64,000 nt of DNA from Diadophis punctatus similis (taxonomy: Eukaryota > Chordata > Lepidosauria > Squamata > Dipsadidae): positions 1,706,974 to 1,770,973 of the forward strand of contig JALIGW010000062.1 in the NCBI GenBank assembly GCA_023053685.1, in the 5' to 3' direction. Within the stretch, counting starts at the first letter, position 1. Each line of letters starts with the position of its first letter. Positions 22,468-33,347 of the stretch are shown here, one piece after another. The notes under the pieces are model-generated. The model was not told where the DNA came from, searched no databases, and worked only from the letters and a program-made list of their open reading frames with translations. The translations under genes and the position numbers were made by a program.

Positions 22468-22844
22468 CAGAGGTGGGTTCCTCCCGGTTTGGACCGGTTC
22501 TCCTGAACTGGTAGCGACCCGCTGGTGATGTCATGATGACATCACAGAACCGGTTCAGTCGGTGCCGGTCCATGGGCGCCGCCATCTTTTTTTTGAATTT
22601 TTTTTGAATTTTTTTTAAAAAAAATTTTGATTTTTTTTCTTCTTCTGAGCATGCACAGAAGCTGAGTTTCCGGCACTGTGTATGCGTTGCCATCTTGTTT
22701 TCGGCTTTTTTGGGGGGGATTTTTTTTAAAAAAATTGGCACTGAGCATGCGCGCGCAAAGTGCACATGTGCCCATGTGGCCCATGTGCCCCTGCGGCGAG
22801 GGAGGAAGCGAACCGGCAGCGAGGTAAGTTAGAACCCACCCCTG
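22468..22844. mobile_element. hAT-type MITE, 377 bp
   Basis: It starts CAGAGGTGGGTTCCTCCCGG and ends TTAGAACCCACCCCTG. The flanks GTCTGGGC (22460-22467) and ATCTGGGC (22845-22852) match 7/8. It contains the palindrome TGATGTCATGATGACATCA. It is inserted into an older MITE whose right end (GATACCATCTCTG) lies at 22914. Confidence 0.92.
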
Positions 22845-22914
22845 ATCTGGGCGGGTCGCAGTCGCCGCTACCGGTTCGGGTGAACCGGTCCGAACTGGCA
22901 GGATACCATCTCTG

Positions 22915-23250
22915 AAGCTGTTCCACTGCTTAATTGTTCTCACAGTTAGAAAATTTCTCCTTAATTCCAGGTTGCTTCTCTCCTTGATTATTTTCCATCA
23001 TTGTTTCTTATCTCGCCTTCTGACGCTTTGGAGAATAATTTGACTTCCTCTTCTTTGTGGCAGCCCCTCAAATACTGCTATCATGTCCCCCTAGTCCTTC
23101 TTTTCTCTAGCCTAGCGAAACCCAAATCCTGCAACCGTTCCTATGTTTTTGTCTCCAGGCCTTTGATCGTCTTAGTTGCTCTTCTCTGCACTTTTTCCAG
23201 TGTCTCAACATCTTTTGTGTAATGTGGTGACCAAAACTGGAGTACAATTT
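22915..23250 (-). mobile_element. CR1 LINE fragment
   Basis: Antisense CR1 from AAGCTGTTCCACTGCTTAAT through TCTCTGCACTTTTTCCAG to about 23250, where the next MITE's sequence begins. Confidence 0.8.
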
Positions 23251-23385
23251 TGAGTAGTTCGGAGAACCGGTAAATACCACCTCTGACTGGGTCCGCCCCC
23301 ATCTATTCTCTGCCTCCTGAGTCCCAGCTGATCGGGAAGAAATGGGGATTTTGCAGTAACCTTCCTCTGCTACATCCACCAAGCC

Positions 23386-24369
23386 TAAGGTGACCAGATG
23401 TCCCGCTTTTGGCGGGACAGACACGCTTTTCAAGCGTGTGTCCCGCGTCCCGCATTCTTTTCAAAAAGTCCCGCTTTTTTGAAAAGAATGCCGAAACAGC
23501 GGGACGTCTGGTCACCTTAAAAAGGGAAGCAAAAGAGAGGTACCGGAAGCAAGTCGGGCGGAATTTCAGCGAGGCGGCTGCCTGCTGGGGGGAGGGGGAA
23601 GGGGGGCTGCTCCTCCTCTCCTTCCCCCGCCCCATCCCTAGCCCCGCCCTCGGAGGCGCCGCTGCTGTTGGGATGCTGCTGTTGGGAGGGGTGAGGGACG
23701 AGGAGCCGTCGCCGCTGCCGTCGCCGGTTTGAGCTCACGAGCGGCCCCTCCGGCGGCGCAAACAGCCCTTCCTCATCCCCCTCCCCTTCCTTCCCCCCGT
23801 CGCCTCGCTGCCGCCGTTGCCCTGGAGCCGGGCGGGCGACCGGGAGACCGCGGCGCTTGGATGCCTGGAGCTCGCGACAGGTAAGCTGCCGGCTGCCTCC
23901 TTTCCCCGTCTCCCACCTCCCGTTCGTTGCTTGCCAGCCCGGCCGAAGGGGAGGCGGGAGGCGAGGAAAGGCCTCCCGAAGGGGAGGCGGGCTCCCGAAG
24001 GGCTTTCGGCTCCCGAAGGGGAGGCGGGAGGCCTTTCCTCGCCTCCCGCCTCCCCTTCGGGAGCCGGCAGCCCTTCGGGAGCCCGCCTCCCCTTCGGGAG
24101 GTCTTTCCTCGCCTCCCGCCTCCCCTTCGGCCGGGCTGGCAAGCAACGAATGGGAGGCGGGAGACGGGGAAAGGAGGCAGCCAGCAGCTTACCTGTCGCG
24201 AGCTCCAGGCATCCAAGCGCCCTCCCGCCTCCCCCCCACCTGGACGGCGACTTTGCTGTGTTTTGCCCTCTGCGCATGCGCAGCATTCTGCGCATGCGCA
24301 GAGGGCAAAACAAATGGCGGCGCCCAGGCGCCCCCCCCATCCCGCTTAAAAAAAAATCTGGTCACTTTA
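23386..24369. mobile_element. GC-rich nested element with TAAGGTGACCAGA ends
   Basis: The ends are TAAGGTGACCAGA and TCTGGTCACTTTA. Both flanks are ACCAAGCC (23378-23385 and 24370-24377); this word also recurs inside the host MITE, so the duplication is suggestive rather than proven. A complete short version with both ends lies at 23386-23519. The rest is CpG-rich with a long inverted repeat (23853-24220) and two perfect TGCGCATGCGCA sites (24271-24282, 24289-24300). The open frames here on both strands are products of the inverted repeat. Confidence 0.75.
23853..24220. repeat. Near-perfect inverted repeat, 180-bp arms, 8-base loop
   Basis: The arms are 23853-24032 and 24041-24220. The outer end reads GCGCTTGGATGCCTGGAGCT, and its complement AGCTCCAGGCATCCAAGCGC lies at 24201-24220. 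Only a few mismatches are visible (for example CTTTCG against CTGCCG). The arms are built from AAGGGGAGGCGGGAGGC-like words. Confidence 0.92.
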
Positions 24370-24433
24370 ACCAAGCCACGCCCAACAACCAACACCCACA
24401 GAACCGGTAGTAAAAAATTTGAATCCCACCACT

Positions 24434-24434
<1 letters not shown>

Positions 24435-24495
<61 letters not shown>
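24435..24495. repeat. TG dinucleotide microsatellite
   Basis: About 30 TG units immediately after the MITE end at 24434. Confidence 0.97.
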
Positions 24496-24496
<1 letters not shown>

Positions 24497-24499
24497 TCC

Positions 24500-25278
24500 A
24501 GTGTACCTGAAGGGCCTTCTCCTGGAGAAATGGGATCTGTGCAGCTCAACCAGCATTGGAAATGCCCAAATCCAAGGTAGACTCCAAAATGTGAGCACCT
24601 CTCTTCTGGATGCCCCAGGGTTTGGATTTGAAACGCCTTTTTCTGAAGGTGAAGGTTTCGCCTTGGCTGGGAATCCTGGAGGGGAAAAACTATGGATACA
24701 AATTCCTCCCTTGAAGAGGAAGGAGTCGCAGCGACTGCAAAAATAGTGGGGTGGTGGTGTCAAATCAAACTTCTCTTTAAGATTCCTTTCAAGTATTCAG
24801 AGGTTCCAGGCAGAAACTGCCAAGTTCCTTAATCTTGCTGCCTGCATAATTAAAATCTAAGGGTGGGGGGATTAGTTAATGTGGAGCTTCAGCTTAAAGG
24901 TTAGCAAATTAATTACTATATGGTGCTTAAGCCTTTTCTAATGTCCCATATGCTTCTTGTTTAGCTCAGGAAAAGATTTGTTAAATGATGTCCTCATTTT
25001 GCAAGCAGAAGACAGCAATAGGGAACATGCTTGCACTGGTTTTATTTGCTCTTCCCTTTGTTTTCTGCAGACTGAAGAGCTGGCGAGTGTGAAGAAATCG
25101 GCTCCGAGTGTTGGTTCCACAGAGCAGCATTCTCAACGCATACTTGGAATCCTCAGTGGCTGCCTTGTTAATTAACTTTTCCCTGTAAAACTCTAACAAG
25201 ACTGAAAACACCTTTTCAATCACTTCAAGAAGCACTTATCTATTTGTTCATCATCATCATTTTAGCCATGGTCTGTCC
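24500..25278. other. No gene recognised
   Basis: Intergenic sequence with no recognised repeat family or coding signal. Confidence 0.35.
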
Positions 25279-25436
25279 CAGGGGCGGGTTGCTCACTTAC
25301 CTCGCTGCCGGAGCCATGCGCGGGCATCTCCACGCTTCGGGGCAGGGGGCGCTTGCTCGCTATGTGTGCGTGCCCCCTCACGCGATTTTTGTTCCACGAG
25401 TTGGTACTGGGCAGCTCCGGCAGGAACCCACCTCTG
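25279..25436. mobile_element. hAT-type MITE, 158 bp, perfect TSD
   Basis: It starts CAGGGGCGGGTTGCTCACTT and ends CAGGAACCCACCTCTG. Both flanks are GTCTGTCC (25271-25278 and 25437-25444). It is a short internally deleted relative of 39314-39668. Confidence 0.95.
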
Positions 25437-25689
25437 GTCTGTCCTCTGCAGGATGAAGGCCTCTTCCACCTGTTTCCAATCTATATGGTCCTGAGATTTC
25501 CTTTCCCAGTTGGGCCCCCAATATTTCCCAGTTGGGCCCCCAATATTTGCTGATGTCATCGATCCATCTTGTTTTAGGTCTCCTTTGTGGACACTTTGGA
25601 TTCAGTGGGATCCATTCTATGACCGCCTTGGTCCATCTGCCATCAGTTCTTCTTGCATTTCCATTTCCATTCTTTTACTCTTTTGATGG

Positions 25690-25935
25690 CATTGTAGCAA
25701 TAGCCCTTAGACTTATATACCACTTCATAGTGCTTCGCAGCCTTCTCTAAGCAGTTTAAAGAATCAGCATCTGGTCCCCAACAATTTAGGTCCCCATTTT
25801 AACCACCTCGGAAGGATGGAAGGCGGAGTCAACCTTGAGCCTGGTGAGATTCAAACTGCCAAATTGCAGTCAGCTGGCAGTCAGCAGAAGTAGCCTGCAG
25901 TACTGCATTCTAACCACTGCACCACCATGGCTCAA
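25690..25935 (-). mobile_element. tRNA-derived SINE (subfamily A)
   Basis: Full-length minus-strand copy, tail at about 25692 (AGCAATAGCCCTTAGACTTA) and head at 25935 (TGCACCACCATGGCTCA). Confidence 0.9.
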
Positions 25936-26599
25936 TGTGCATATTTTTATTTGTTCTCGAATCCATATTCAGGTCCTCCTATCTTGTCTTGTGATGCTGA
26001 GCACATATCTTTCCATATCAAATTGTTATTCTTTTATATTTCCACACTTTTGCTATTAATTTCATGGAAAACTGAACATAATGATGTCGATGATGGTATA
26101 AAGGGAAAAAAAATCCAGTAACACAGCTTCTGCAGCTAGCAATGTTCTTAACGTGTTTCCAATTCTGAAAGAGAATAGTTTTAATCACATGAAATATTAC
26201 ACTGACTGATAAATCTCTTGTCGTGCATCTGTTGCCTTCTCCGTTTCAGACAATATCTGCTTTGGCAACAGTGTTGTGCGGTTTAAACTGTGGCAGGAGG
26301 ATATATCAGATTTGTGTGGCAGGGGGGAAAACCATGAGTTAAATATCAGGTGCTAGATAATGCAAGGGAAGAGGAGATTGGGGCTACCTGATTTATATAT
26401 CCCAAGCAACCATTCCACTGGGACAAACATTATCAATTCAACATGAAAGGTTTATAAACTGCTGAAACCTATCCACCACCCCAAATGCAGCACTTATTAA
26501 TGTAACATCATTGTAGTATCATTTATACATCACAGAAAAACTCTGCTTTTTTATTTTTTAAATAATAAAAACATGCTTAAATTTTTTAGCTTGAAATAA
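25936..26599. other. No gene recognised
   Basis: AT-rich intergenic sequence. Nothing is supported. Confidence 0.35.
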
Positions 26600-26660
26600 G
26601 TTCTCCTGCTTGAGCAGGGGGCTGGACTAGAAGACCTCCAAGGTCCCTTCCAGTTCTATT
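26600..26660 (+). mobile_element. CR1 LINE 3' terminus leading into a microsatellite
   Basis: Only about 60 bp of CR1 remains (TTCTCCTGCTTGAGCAGGGG, GAAGACCTCCAAGGTCCC). It runs without a gap into TCTATTCTATTC and then CTACT repeats. Confidence 0.85.
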
Positions 26661-26780
26661 CTATTCTATTCTATTCCATTCTACTCTACTCTACTCTACT
26701 CTACTCTACTCTACTCTACTCTACTCTACTCTACTCTACTCTACTCTACTCTACTCTACTCTACTCTACTCTATTCCAAC

Positions 26781-27451
26781 CAGGGGCAGGTTCCTCTTAC
26801 CTTCTCCTACCAGTGCGCATCGCAATGTTGTGCACATGTGTGCTATGCGTGCGTGTGCGTGAGTCCTCTCACACAATTTTGGCTCTTTGCGCATGCGCAG
26901 AAGGACAATTTTACTTCCGCGCATGCGCAAAGAGCCAAGAACCATGAAAAATTCCCAAAAAAAAGATGGCGGCACGCACGGGCCGGCAAAGAAAGCACCG
27001 GAGCTGTCGCACCAGAGGTGGGTTCCTGCCGGAGCTGCCCAATACACAGCTCTGGTAGGGAGCGGCCGATTGTGCAATTTGCGCGTGACCGCTCCGGAGC
27101 CCTCTCTGCCGGTCCACCGCATGCGTTGCCATTTTCCCCCATGAATTTTTGGCTGATTTTGGCCGATTTTGCTTTTGCATGCGTGGAAGCAAAATCACGC
27201 CGAAATCTCTCGCGCGAGTGCGTCCCCTCTCAAGATTTCAGCGCAATTTTGCTTCTGTGCATGCGCAGAAGCAAAATCGTGCGAGAGGGCACGTGCACAT
27301 AGCTCGCCCGCGCCCGAAGCATGGAGATGCGCGAGCAGCGCCCCGGCACCGGTAAGGGAGAAACCTGCCACTGCATCGCACCGACATTACACAATTGGCG
27401 GGCCCCTAATGGAATGGAGCACCAGATAGCACCGGTAGGAACCCACCACTG
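26781..27451. mobile_element. hAT-type MITE, perfect TSD, hosting a second MITE
   Basis: It starts CAGGGGCAGGTTCCTCTTAC and ends CGGTAGGAACCCACCACTG. Both flanks are ATTCCAAC (26773-26780 and 27452-27459). It holds NRF1-type palindromes at 26888-26899 (TGCGCATGCGCA) and 26918-26929 (CGCGCATGCGCA). It is interrupted at 27013-27373. Confidence 0.95.
27013..27373. mobile_element. Nested hAT-type MITE, 361 bp
   Basis: It starts CAGAGGTGGGTTCCTGCCGG and ends AAACCTGCCACTG. The flanks TGTCGCAC (27005-27012) and CATCGCAC (27374-27381) differ only in the first two bases, TG against CA, both decay products of a CpG. It is a shorter relative of 11241-11825. Confidence 0.88.
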
Positions 27452-27560
27452 ATTCCAACCTATCCCATCCCATCCCATTTTATTCCCATTATCTATTCTA
27501 TTCCATTCCATTCCATTCCATTCCATCCCATCCTGTTGTATTCTATTGTATTCTATTCTA

Positions 27561-28645
27561 TGCATTTTTTTTAAAAAAAATGAAGAGGTGGCTGATTACG
27601 AGATTATTATTCTCTGCATCTGGACCGTGCTGTTCATGACATCTATGGCCTCTGCCAGACCATTCAGGGCCCAGAGTATAATGACGGTCATAAAACCGGA
27701 TCAGGTTTTTCTACAGGAGCAGCAGAGCGTGACTGCATTTGGGGAAGTCTTCTGCTACTCCTCTGTCATGGTCAGATCACCCCCATGAAGTTCTCTGGAG
27801 CTGCCCCTCACTACTGTCTGTGTACTGTGCTGTCTATCCCACAATTTTCTAGCTTGCCAAGAAGAAGGTTGGGGACTACTTCTTGGCTCTCTTCACAATA
27901 CAATGTCAAAAAAAGAGAGCGTTGCTTATGCCTTGGCCAAATCCTTTAGGGCCACTCAGGATCTCATGGCTGCAAGAAGGCAACTTCCCCATTTTTCCAT
28001 GCCTGCATGTCTGACAAGGCAGTTCTCCAATCCCAAATTTTTCTTCTGTTGTTGTTCTGCCTTAGGTAGCTTCCAGGTTCACACATCGGTCTCATCTCAT
28101 GAATGTGTTGTATTTTGTCTTAAATAAAGCCAGTAATTAGGTTGCAAATTAGGATCTTCACCTTAGAATTCATGCAGGGGACTTCAATTGAGAGACACAT
28201 TCAACTTTCCTCGCTACAAAGCTCACTCGGGTTCACATCAGGATATTTTGGAACATGCAGCTTCAACGCTGCTTCATTCTTTGGCTTGCCTCCAAGACCC
28301 ATCAATTCCCACTAAGCAATGTGAAGTCTGGCTCTGAGGACCATGTCTTGGAGTGACACCCCTTCAAAGATAAAGGATGGGTAATGGATGCTTCCCTGGT
28401 GAATTCCCACTTAATGGCAAACATTACCAGCTTTGTGATATGTGAAATAGATCAAAAGCTTCTCTTGGGACCCTTGAATGAAGAGCAGAATAAAAATATA
28501 ATAGACAAGGATATATTGAAGAATCCTGCAGAAGCTGAGCCACCTCTTTGCACAGTTCTTGCCAGTAAGAAACAATGGTAATTCTGGATGAAGCAACAAA
28601 AGTATTCTAGAGATAGCACAAAAGAATTTAATTATGGATGTAAAA
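27561..28645. other. No gene recognised
   Basis: About 1 kb without recognised repeat ends. A few short frames exist but none shows a known domain. Confidence 0.35.
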
Positions 28646-28649
28646 TAAT

Positions 28650-29290
28650 CAGTCAATCAGAATAGAGCTGGAAGGGACCTTAGAGGACTGCTAGTCCAAC
28701 CTCCTTCTCAAGCCCTTTCAGACTGTCCAGTCTCTTCTTAAAAGCCTCCAGTGATGGAGCACCCACGATTTCTGGAGGCCAGCTGTTCCACTGGTTAATT
28801 GTTCTCACTGTTAGGAAGTTTCTCCTTAGTTCCAGGTTGCTTCTCTCCTTGATTAGTTTCCATCCATTGTTTCTTGTCTTGCCTTCTGGTGCTTTGGAAA
28901 ATGTTGACCCCCTCTTCTTTGTGGCAGCCCCTCAAAGGCTGGAATACTGCTATCATGTCCCCCCCCCACCGGTCCTTCTTTTCTCTAGACTGGCCATGCC
29001 CAGTTCCTGCAACTGTTCTTCATATGTTTTAGTCTCCAGGCCTTTGATCATCTTAGTTGCTCTTCTCTGCAGTTTTCCCAAAGTCTCAACATCTTTTTTG
29101 TAATGTGGTGACTAAAACTGGATGCAGTATTCCAGGTGTGGTCTTAATAAGGATTTATAAAGCGGAGTTAATACTTCACGTGATTTTGATTCTACTCTAT
29201 CACTTAATGAAGACCCATCATTGAGCACTATAAAGCTTTTGTTGACATTCTGAGCTTCCCAGCTTCATTTCACTAATCTAATCCATTCAA
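28650..29290 (-). mobile_element. CR1 LINE 3' region
   Basis: Antisense CR1 from ATCAGAATAGAGCTGGAAGG to a more 5' section (TGTAATGTGGTGACTAAAAC, TAATAAGGATTTATAAAGC). Degraded, with stops. Confidence 0.85.
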
Positions 29291-29970
29291 GGATCTGGCA
29301 AAAATCTTAGGTGAGCTGAAAAAAAAAGGAAAGCAAATGAGTGAGGCTAACCAAAAAGCCACATGCTCACTTATATTCCACGTTCAATTGAAAGGGTATC
29401 CATGTTTTGTGGTAGGTGTAATATACCATCTCTTGTAGCTTTTGCAAATCTTAAGCTGCTTTTTAAGTATGGGGGGGGGGAATGCCATTCAATTATGTCT
29501 TCTTTCTGGAATACAAGCAAGGAATTTGGGGTCTTGGTCAGAAATAAACTATTTCTAAAAGTTCTTCTGTATATACAGTACATTGAGATATAAAACATTG
29601 CAAATTGCACCCATCCTCCTGTCCACCAAATGCCTGCTGGGGGACAGTGGATAACTCAGGAATATTCAGGGAAAGCAGCAAGCAAGAGAGGCCATCCTGA
29701 TGCCAACTCCTTCTTATTGAAACAAAAATAATAATAATAATAGAGATTTGGATCTTAAGGGGGACTGCCTGGACCTATATGACCTTGTAAAAGCCTCCTC
29801 TGATTGTTTATATGAGTGTTTATTCCTAAGGAATTTTGGAGAGCCTGTAGACAAGTTTCGAGTTACAGTACTAGATACAATCTTTGTGACCAAAACATGC
29901 TAGAATTTCTCAAAGAAGATATTGACCTTCTACTACTAGTAGTATTCTAGGATCTACTACTTCTAGTAGT
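29291..29970. other. No gene recognised
   Basis: Intergenic, with a short AAT run near 29728. A direct repeat of TACTACTAGTAGTATTCTAG type lies at 29930-29975. Confidence 0.35.
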
Positions 29971-29974
29971 ATTC

Positions 29975-30285
29975 TAGTATTTGAAAAGCTACTATAAAGA
30001 AGACGGGGTCAATTTATTTCCCAAAGCACCAGAAGGCAGGACAAGAAACAATGGATGGGAACTTATCAAGGAGAGAAGCAACCTGGAATTAAGGAGAAAC
30101 TTCCTAACAGGGAGGACAATTAAGTAGTGGAATAGCTGGCCTTCAGAAGTTGTGGGTGCTCCATCGTTTTTAAGAAGAGACTTTACAGCCACCTATCTGA
30201 AATGGTATAGTCTGCTGCTTGAGTAGGATGTTGGACTAGAAGACCTCCAAGGTCCCTTCCATCTCTGTTCTGATTGATTGAGCTA
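29975..30285 (+). mobile_element. CR1 LINE 3' end
   Basis: Sense CR1 (GGAGAGAAGCAACCTGGAAT, GAAACTTCCTAACAGGGAGG) ending GAAGACCTCCAAGGTCCC and CTGATTGATTGA. Confidence 0.85.
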
Positions 30286-30592
30286 CTTCATATCTGGCTT
30301 CACGAGATCTTTTCCTCACACTTGCTGGACTTTGGAAGGTTTTTTTCCCCTCCCTCACATCTCGGCTAATTTAATCTCTTCACTGTGAAATTTTACTGAA
30401 CCAAATAACAACTTTGTTGCAAATATTTCCACATTTTATCAATTATCCAGTTAGAATGCTAAAAACTATTCTGTGTCATCGCTGAATCTTCTATGCTGAC
30501 ATCATTTCAATATTCATTAGGTTGGTAATAATGCCTGATTTAAAACCCTGGGTGGAAAGTTCAGTGAAAACATGTTAACCCTTTATTTATTT
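30286..30592. other. No gene recognised
   Basis: AT-rich intergenic stretch. Nothing is supported. Confidence 0.35.
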
Positions 30593-30594
30593 AT

Positions 30595-31565
30595 TTATTT
30601 TTATTATTTTTATTTTAGTCTTATATGCCACCCTACTCCCTGGGGACTCAGGGCGGCGTACAACATGTCAAGAACCACTAAACAATATAAAAGAATTAAT
30701 AACAATTTAAAAAAGAATTGATTAAAAAACATACAAAACCATACATACGTGGGGGAGACCTAAGAACTGAATTGTCTCATAACCCAGCCTGCAGGAAGAG
30801 CCATGTCTTAATGGCTTTTCGGAATGCCAGCAAGGTGGGGATAATTCGTATCTCTGTGGGAAGTTGGTTCCAGAGAACAGGGGCCCCCACAGAGAAGGCC
30901 CTCCCTCTAGGCCCCGCCAGCTGGCATTGTTTGGTTGATGGGACCTGGAGGAGACCCACTCTGTGGGACCTGACCGGTCGGAGGGAGGAATGCGGCAGAA
31001 TGCGGTCCCGGAGATAGCCTGGTCCAAGCCATGTAGGGATTTAAAGTTGATAATCAGCACCTTGAATTGCACCCGGAGACCAATGGGCAACCAGTGCAGC
31101 TGGCGGAGTATGGGTGTTACGTGGGTGTATCTTGAAACACCCACCACAGCGCGCAGCTGCATTTTGCATCAGTTGAAGTCTCTGTATACTCTTCAAGGGT
31201 AGCCCCATGTAGAGCGCATTACAGTAGTCCAAATGAGAGGTGACAAGGGCATGAGTGATTGTGAGTAGAGCCTCCTTCTCCAAGTATGGTCGCAATTGGT
31301 GCACCAGGTGAACCTGTGCAAAGGCCCCCCTAGCCACAGCAGTAAGATGATGGTCCAATTTTAGCTGTGGATCTAGGAAGACCCCCAAGTTGCGGACCAG
31401 ATCCGAGGGAGTCAGTTTCGCTCCCTCGAGGACCAAGGAGGGACAGTTGTCATAGTCCTTAGGAGGCAATATCCAGAGCCACTCAGTCTTGTCGGGGTTG
31501 AGTTTGAGTCTGTTTCTCCCCATGCAGGTCCTAATGTCGTCCAGGCACTGGCACGTTACATCGAC
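30595..31565 (-). mobile_element. L2-like LINE, reverse-transcriptase C-terminal part
   Basis: The minus strand encodes a degraded RT-ORF end. Landmarks are RNRLKLNPDKTEWLWI, LVRNLGVFLDPQLKLDHHL, ALVTSHLDYCNALYMGLP, then HVTPILRQLHWLPIGLRVQF and GTNFPQRYEL after a frameshift. The AAAT-rich tail is at 30582-30620. The word order is typical of L2/CR1-group LINEs. It is 5'-truncated near 31565, where a separate CR1 copy starts. Confidence 0.85.
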
Positions 31566-31596
31566 TGCCTCTCTGAAATGAAACAGAACAGCAGAA

Positions 31597-31920
31597 TTAA
31601 AGAGTTGGAAGGGACCTTGGAGGTCTTCTAGTCTACCCCCCATCTCAAGCAGGAGGCCTTATACCATTCCAGACAAATGGCTGTCCAATCTCTTCTTGAA
31701 AACCTTCAGTGATGGAACACCAACAACTTCTGAAGGCAAGCCATTCCACTGGTTAATTGTTCTCACTGTCAGGAAGTTTCTCCTTAATTCTAGGCTGGAT
31801 CTCTCCTTGATCAGCTTCCATCTGTTACTTCTTGCCCTACCTTCAGGTGCTCTGGAGAATAGGTTGTGCCCCTCTTCTTGGTGACACCTCTCAAATGTCT
31901 ATCTTCTCATCACACATGCA
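31597..31920 (-). mobile_element. CR1 LINE 3' end
   Basis: Antisense CR1 starting AAGAGTTGGAAGGGACCTTG and running to TGGTGACACCTCTCAAATG. Confidence 0.87.
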
Positions 31921-32468
31921 ATCTTCCCACCTTCCAGTTTCAGCCTTTGTTACCTGGCTGTGAAGATGGCTCCCGAGGTAACCTGCAGGGGAGTACAAAG
32001 CAGAGAATCCTGTCCATTTGCACATTTGGTTTTTGTCCTTTTCTGTCTTTTAGACACATGCAGGAAAGCCTCACTTTGCTTGGCTCATCAAGGAAAATCA
32101 AAGGCATATGACAATGGGTGTCAAATGGCAGCACTCTGCCTCTCTTCTTTCCCAGAAATACCCATTTTCGCGTTCCATTTCCAGCGTGTTTACAGCTGCT
32201 GCTGCTGCAGCTGATCTGGAGAATGGAATTTCTGAGAGTGGCTGGATCCCATGAATTTCTCATAGCCCATCTGTGCATGAGTTCCAAAAGCAGAAATCCT
32301 TCTCAATATTTTATTAACTTTGCCACCCACTGAAATGCCCAAAGCAGCTTACGCTCTGCCTTTCTGCTCTACGAAATGAATAGAGGCAGGGAACAGCTGG
32401 GCTCTGATGCTGCGGCTCTGGTGGTGGCCTCGGCAGACATTCAGGGAGCCTGCAGTAACTTGGGTGGC
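31921..32468. other. No gene recognised
   Basis: Intergenic. A CTGCTGCTGCTGCAGCTG stretch lies near 32195. No coding support. Confidence 0.35.
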
Positions 32469-32476
32469 ATGCAGTC

Positions 32477-32915
32477 CGGAGGTGGTATTCAGCCAATTCG
32501 GACCTGTTCGGGCGAACCGGTAGCGGAAATTTGGACTGGTTGGCCCCACCTCCACCGCAGTCACCGCCCTCATCTTCTTGCTGGCTGCGCACGCTCACCC
32601 CATTGCCAGATCCGGCCAGGATAACGGCCTGCTGCGCCAGAGGGATGGTGTCACAGCAGAGCTGCTCGGAAGGCAGCCGGACTGCGGTGTCCCTTTAAGG
32701 TACTTTGATGCAGAGGGGAGGGGGCACCATGAAGGGACAGGCCGCAGGAGCTGCCTTTTCTGCAGGTTCTGTGGGTGTGGCTTGGTGGGGGGTCATGTGA
32801 CTGAGTGGGCATGGGGAACTCGATGTCACTCACAGCAAAGTGCCGCCCCACCAAGCCACGCCCACCAAGCCACGCCCACAGAACCGGCAGTAGAAAAATT
32901 TGAATCCCACCACTG
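32477..32915. mobile_element. hAT-type MITE, 439 bp, perfect TSD
   Basis: It starts CGGAGGTGGTATTCAGCC and ends TTTGAATCCCACCACTG. Both flanks are ATGCAGTC (32469-32476 and 32916-32923). It contains GCCACGCCCACCAAGCCACG repeats shared with 4133 and 24370. Its first base is C and its second G, where relatives have CA, consistent with one mutation. Confidence 0.93.
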
Positions 32916-32997
32916 ATGCAGTCCATTCTGCTCCCCCCCCCGCCATCATTTCCAGGACAAAGTGACCAGAGACATTCGGTGCTTCATTCGTACAGAC

Positions 32998-33107
32998 TCA
33001 GAATCAGAATAGAGCTGGAAGAGACCTTGGAGGTCTTCTAGTCCAGCCCCCTGCTCAAGCAGGAGACCCTATAACATCTCAGACAAGTGACTGTCCAGTC
33101 TCTTCTT
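32998..33107 (-). mobile_element. CR1 LINE 3' end fragment
   Basis: Antisense CR1 (AGAATAGAGCTGGAAGAGAC to CTGTCCAGTCTCTTCTTAA), cut off where SINE sequence begins. Confidence 0.82.
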
Positions 33108-33245
33108 AATCTGGGTCCTCCTTTTACTGACTTTGGAAGGATGGAAGGCTAAGTCAACCTTGAGCCTGGTGAGAATCGAACTGCTGCTAGTTGGCAGAAT
33201 TAGCCTGCAATTCTGCTCTCTAAGCACTGCACCACCCTGGTTCTT
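33108..33245 (-). mobile_element. SINE fragment (tail missing)
   Basis: Minus-strand SINE from CTGGGTCCTCCTTTTACTGA to the head at about 33243 (AAGCACTGCACCACCCTGG). The 3' tail part is absent because it joins CR1 directly. Confidence 0.75.
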
Positions 33246-33347
33246 ATCTTCCTGTAGTAGCCAACGTCAAGTTCAGAGGGCCTCTGGCTTCTGTCTTCCT
33301 CCTTTCCTGGTTCTTGTTGAATCAAGTCTCATTGCAGCAACTCCATG

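Larger units (their letters stand above)
23236..24434. mobile_element. MITE shell split by a 984-bp nested element
   Basis: The left part (23236-23385, AATTTTGAGTAGTTCGGAGA) and right part (24370-24434, ending GAATCCCACCACTG) match the element at 4133-4415. The left terminus itself is missing. The nested element is described separately. Confidence 0.78.
26656..27560. repeat. Pentanucleotide array (CTATT/CTACT/ATTCC), split by nested MITEs
   Basis: CTATT then CTACT units fill 26656-26772. After the MITE at 26781-27451 the array resumes as CCATC/ATTCC/TTCTA units to about 27560. The pure array is therefore about 225 bp and was seeded at the CR1 tail. Confidence 0.93.

Noticed and set aside
22325..22914. 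A second outer MITE around 22468-22844
   Set aside because: Only the right end (GATACCATCTCTG) is clear; no left end or duplication was found, so it is listed as a remnant only.
23517..24510. Several 130-217-codon frames on both strands, GC-rich
   Set aside because: Produced by the long inverted repeat, so both strands and several frames stay open; low-complexity Pro/Arg/Gly content.
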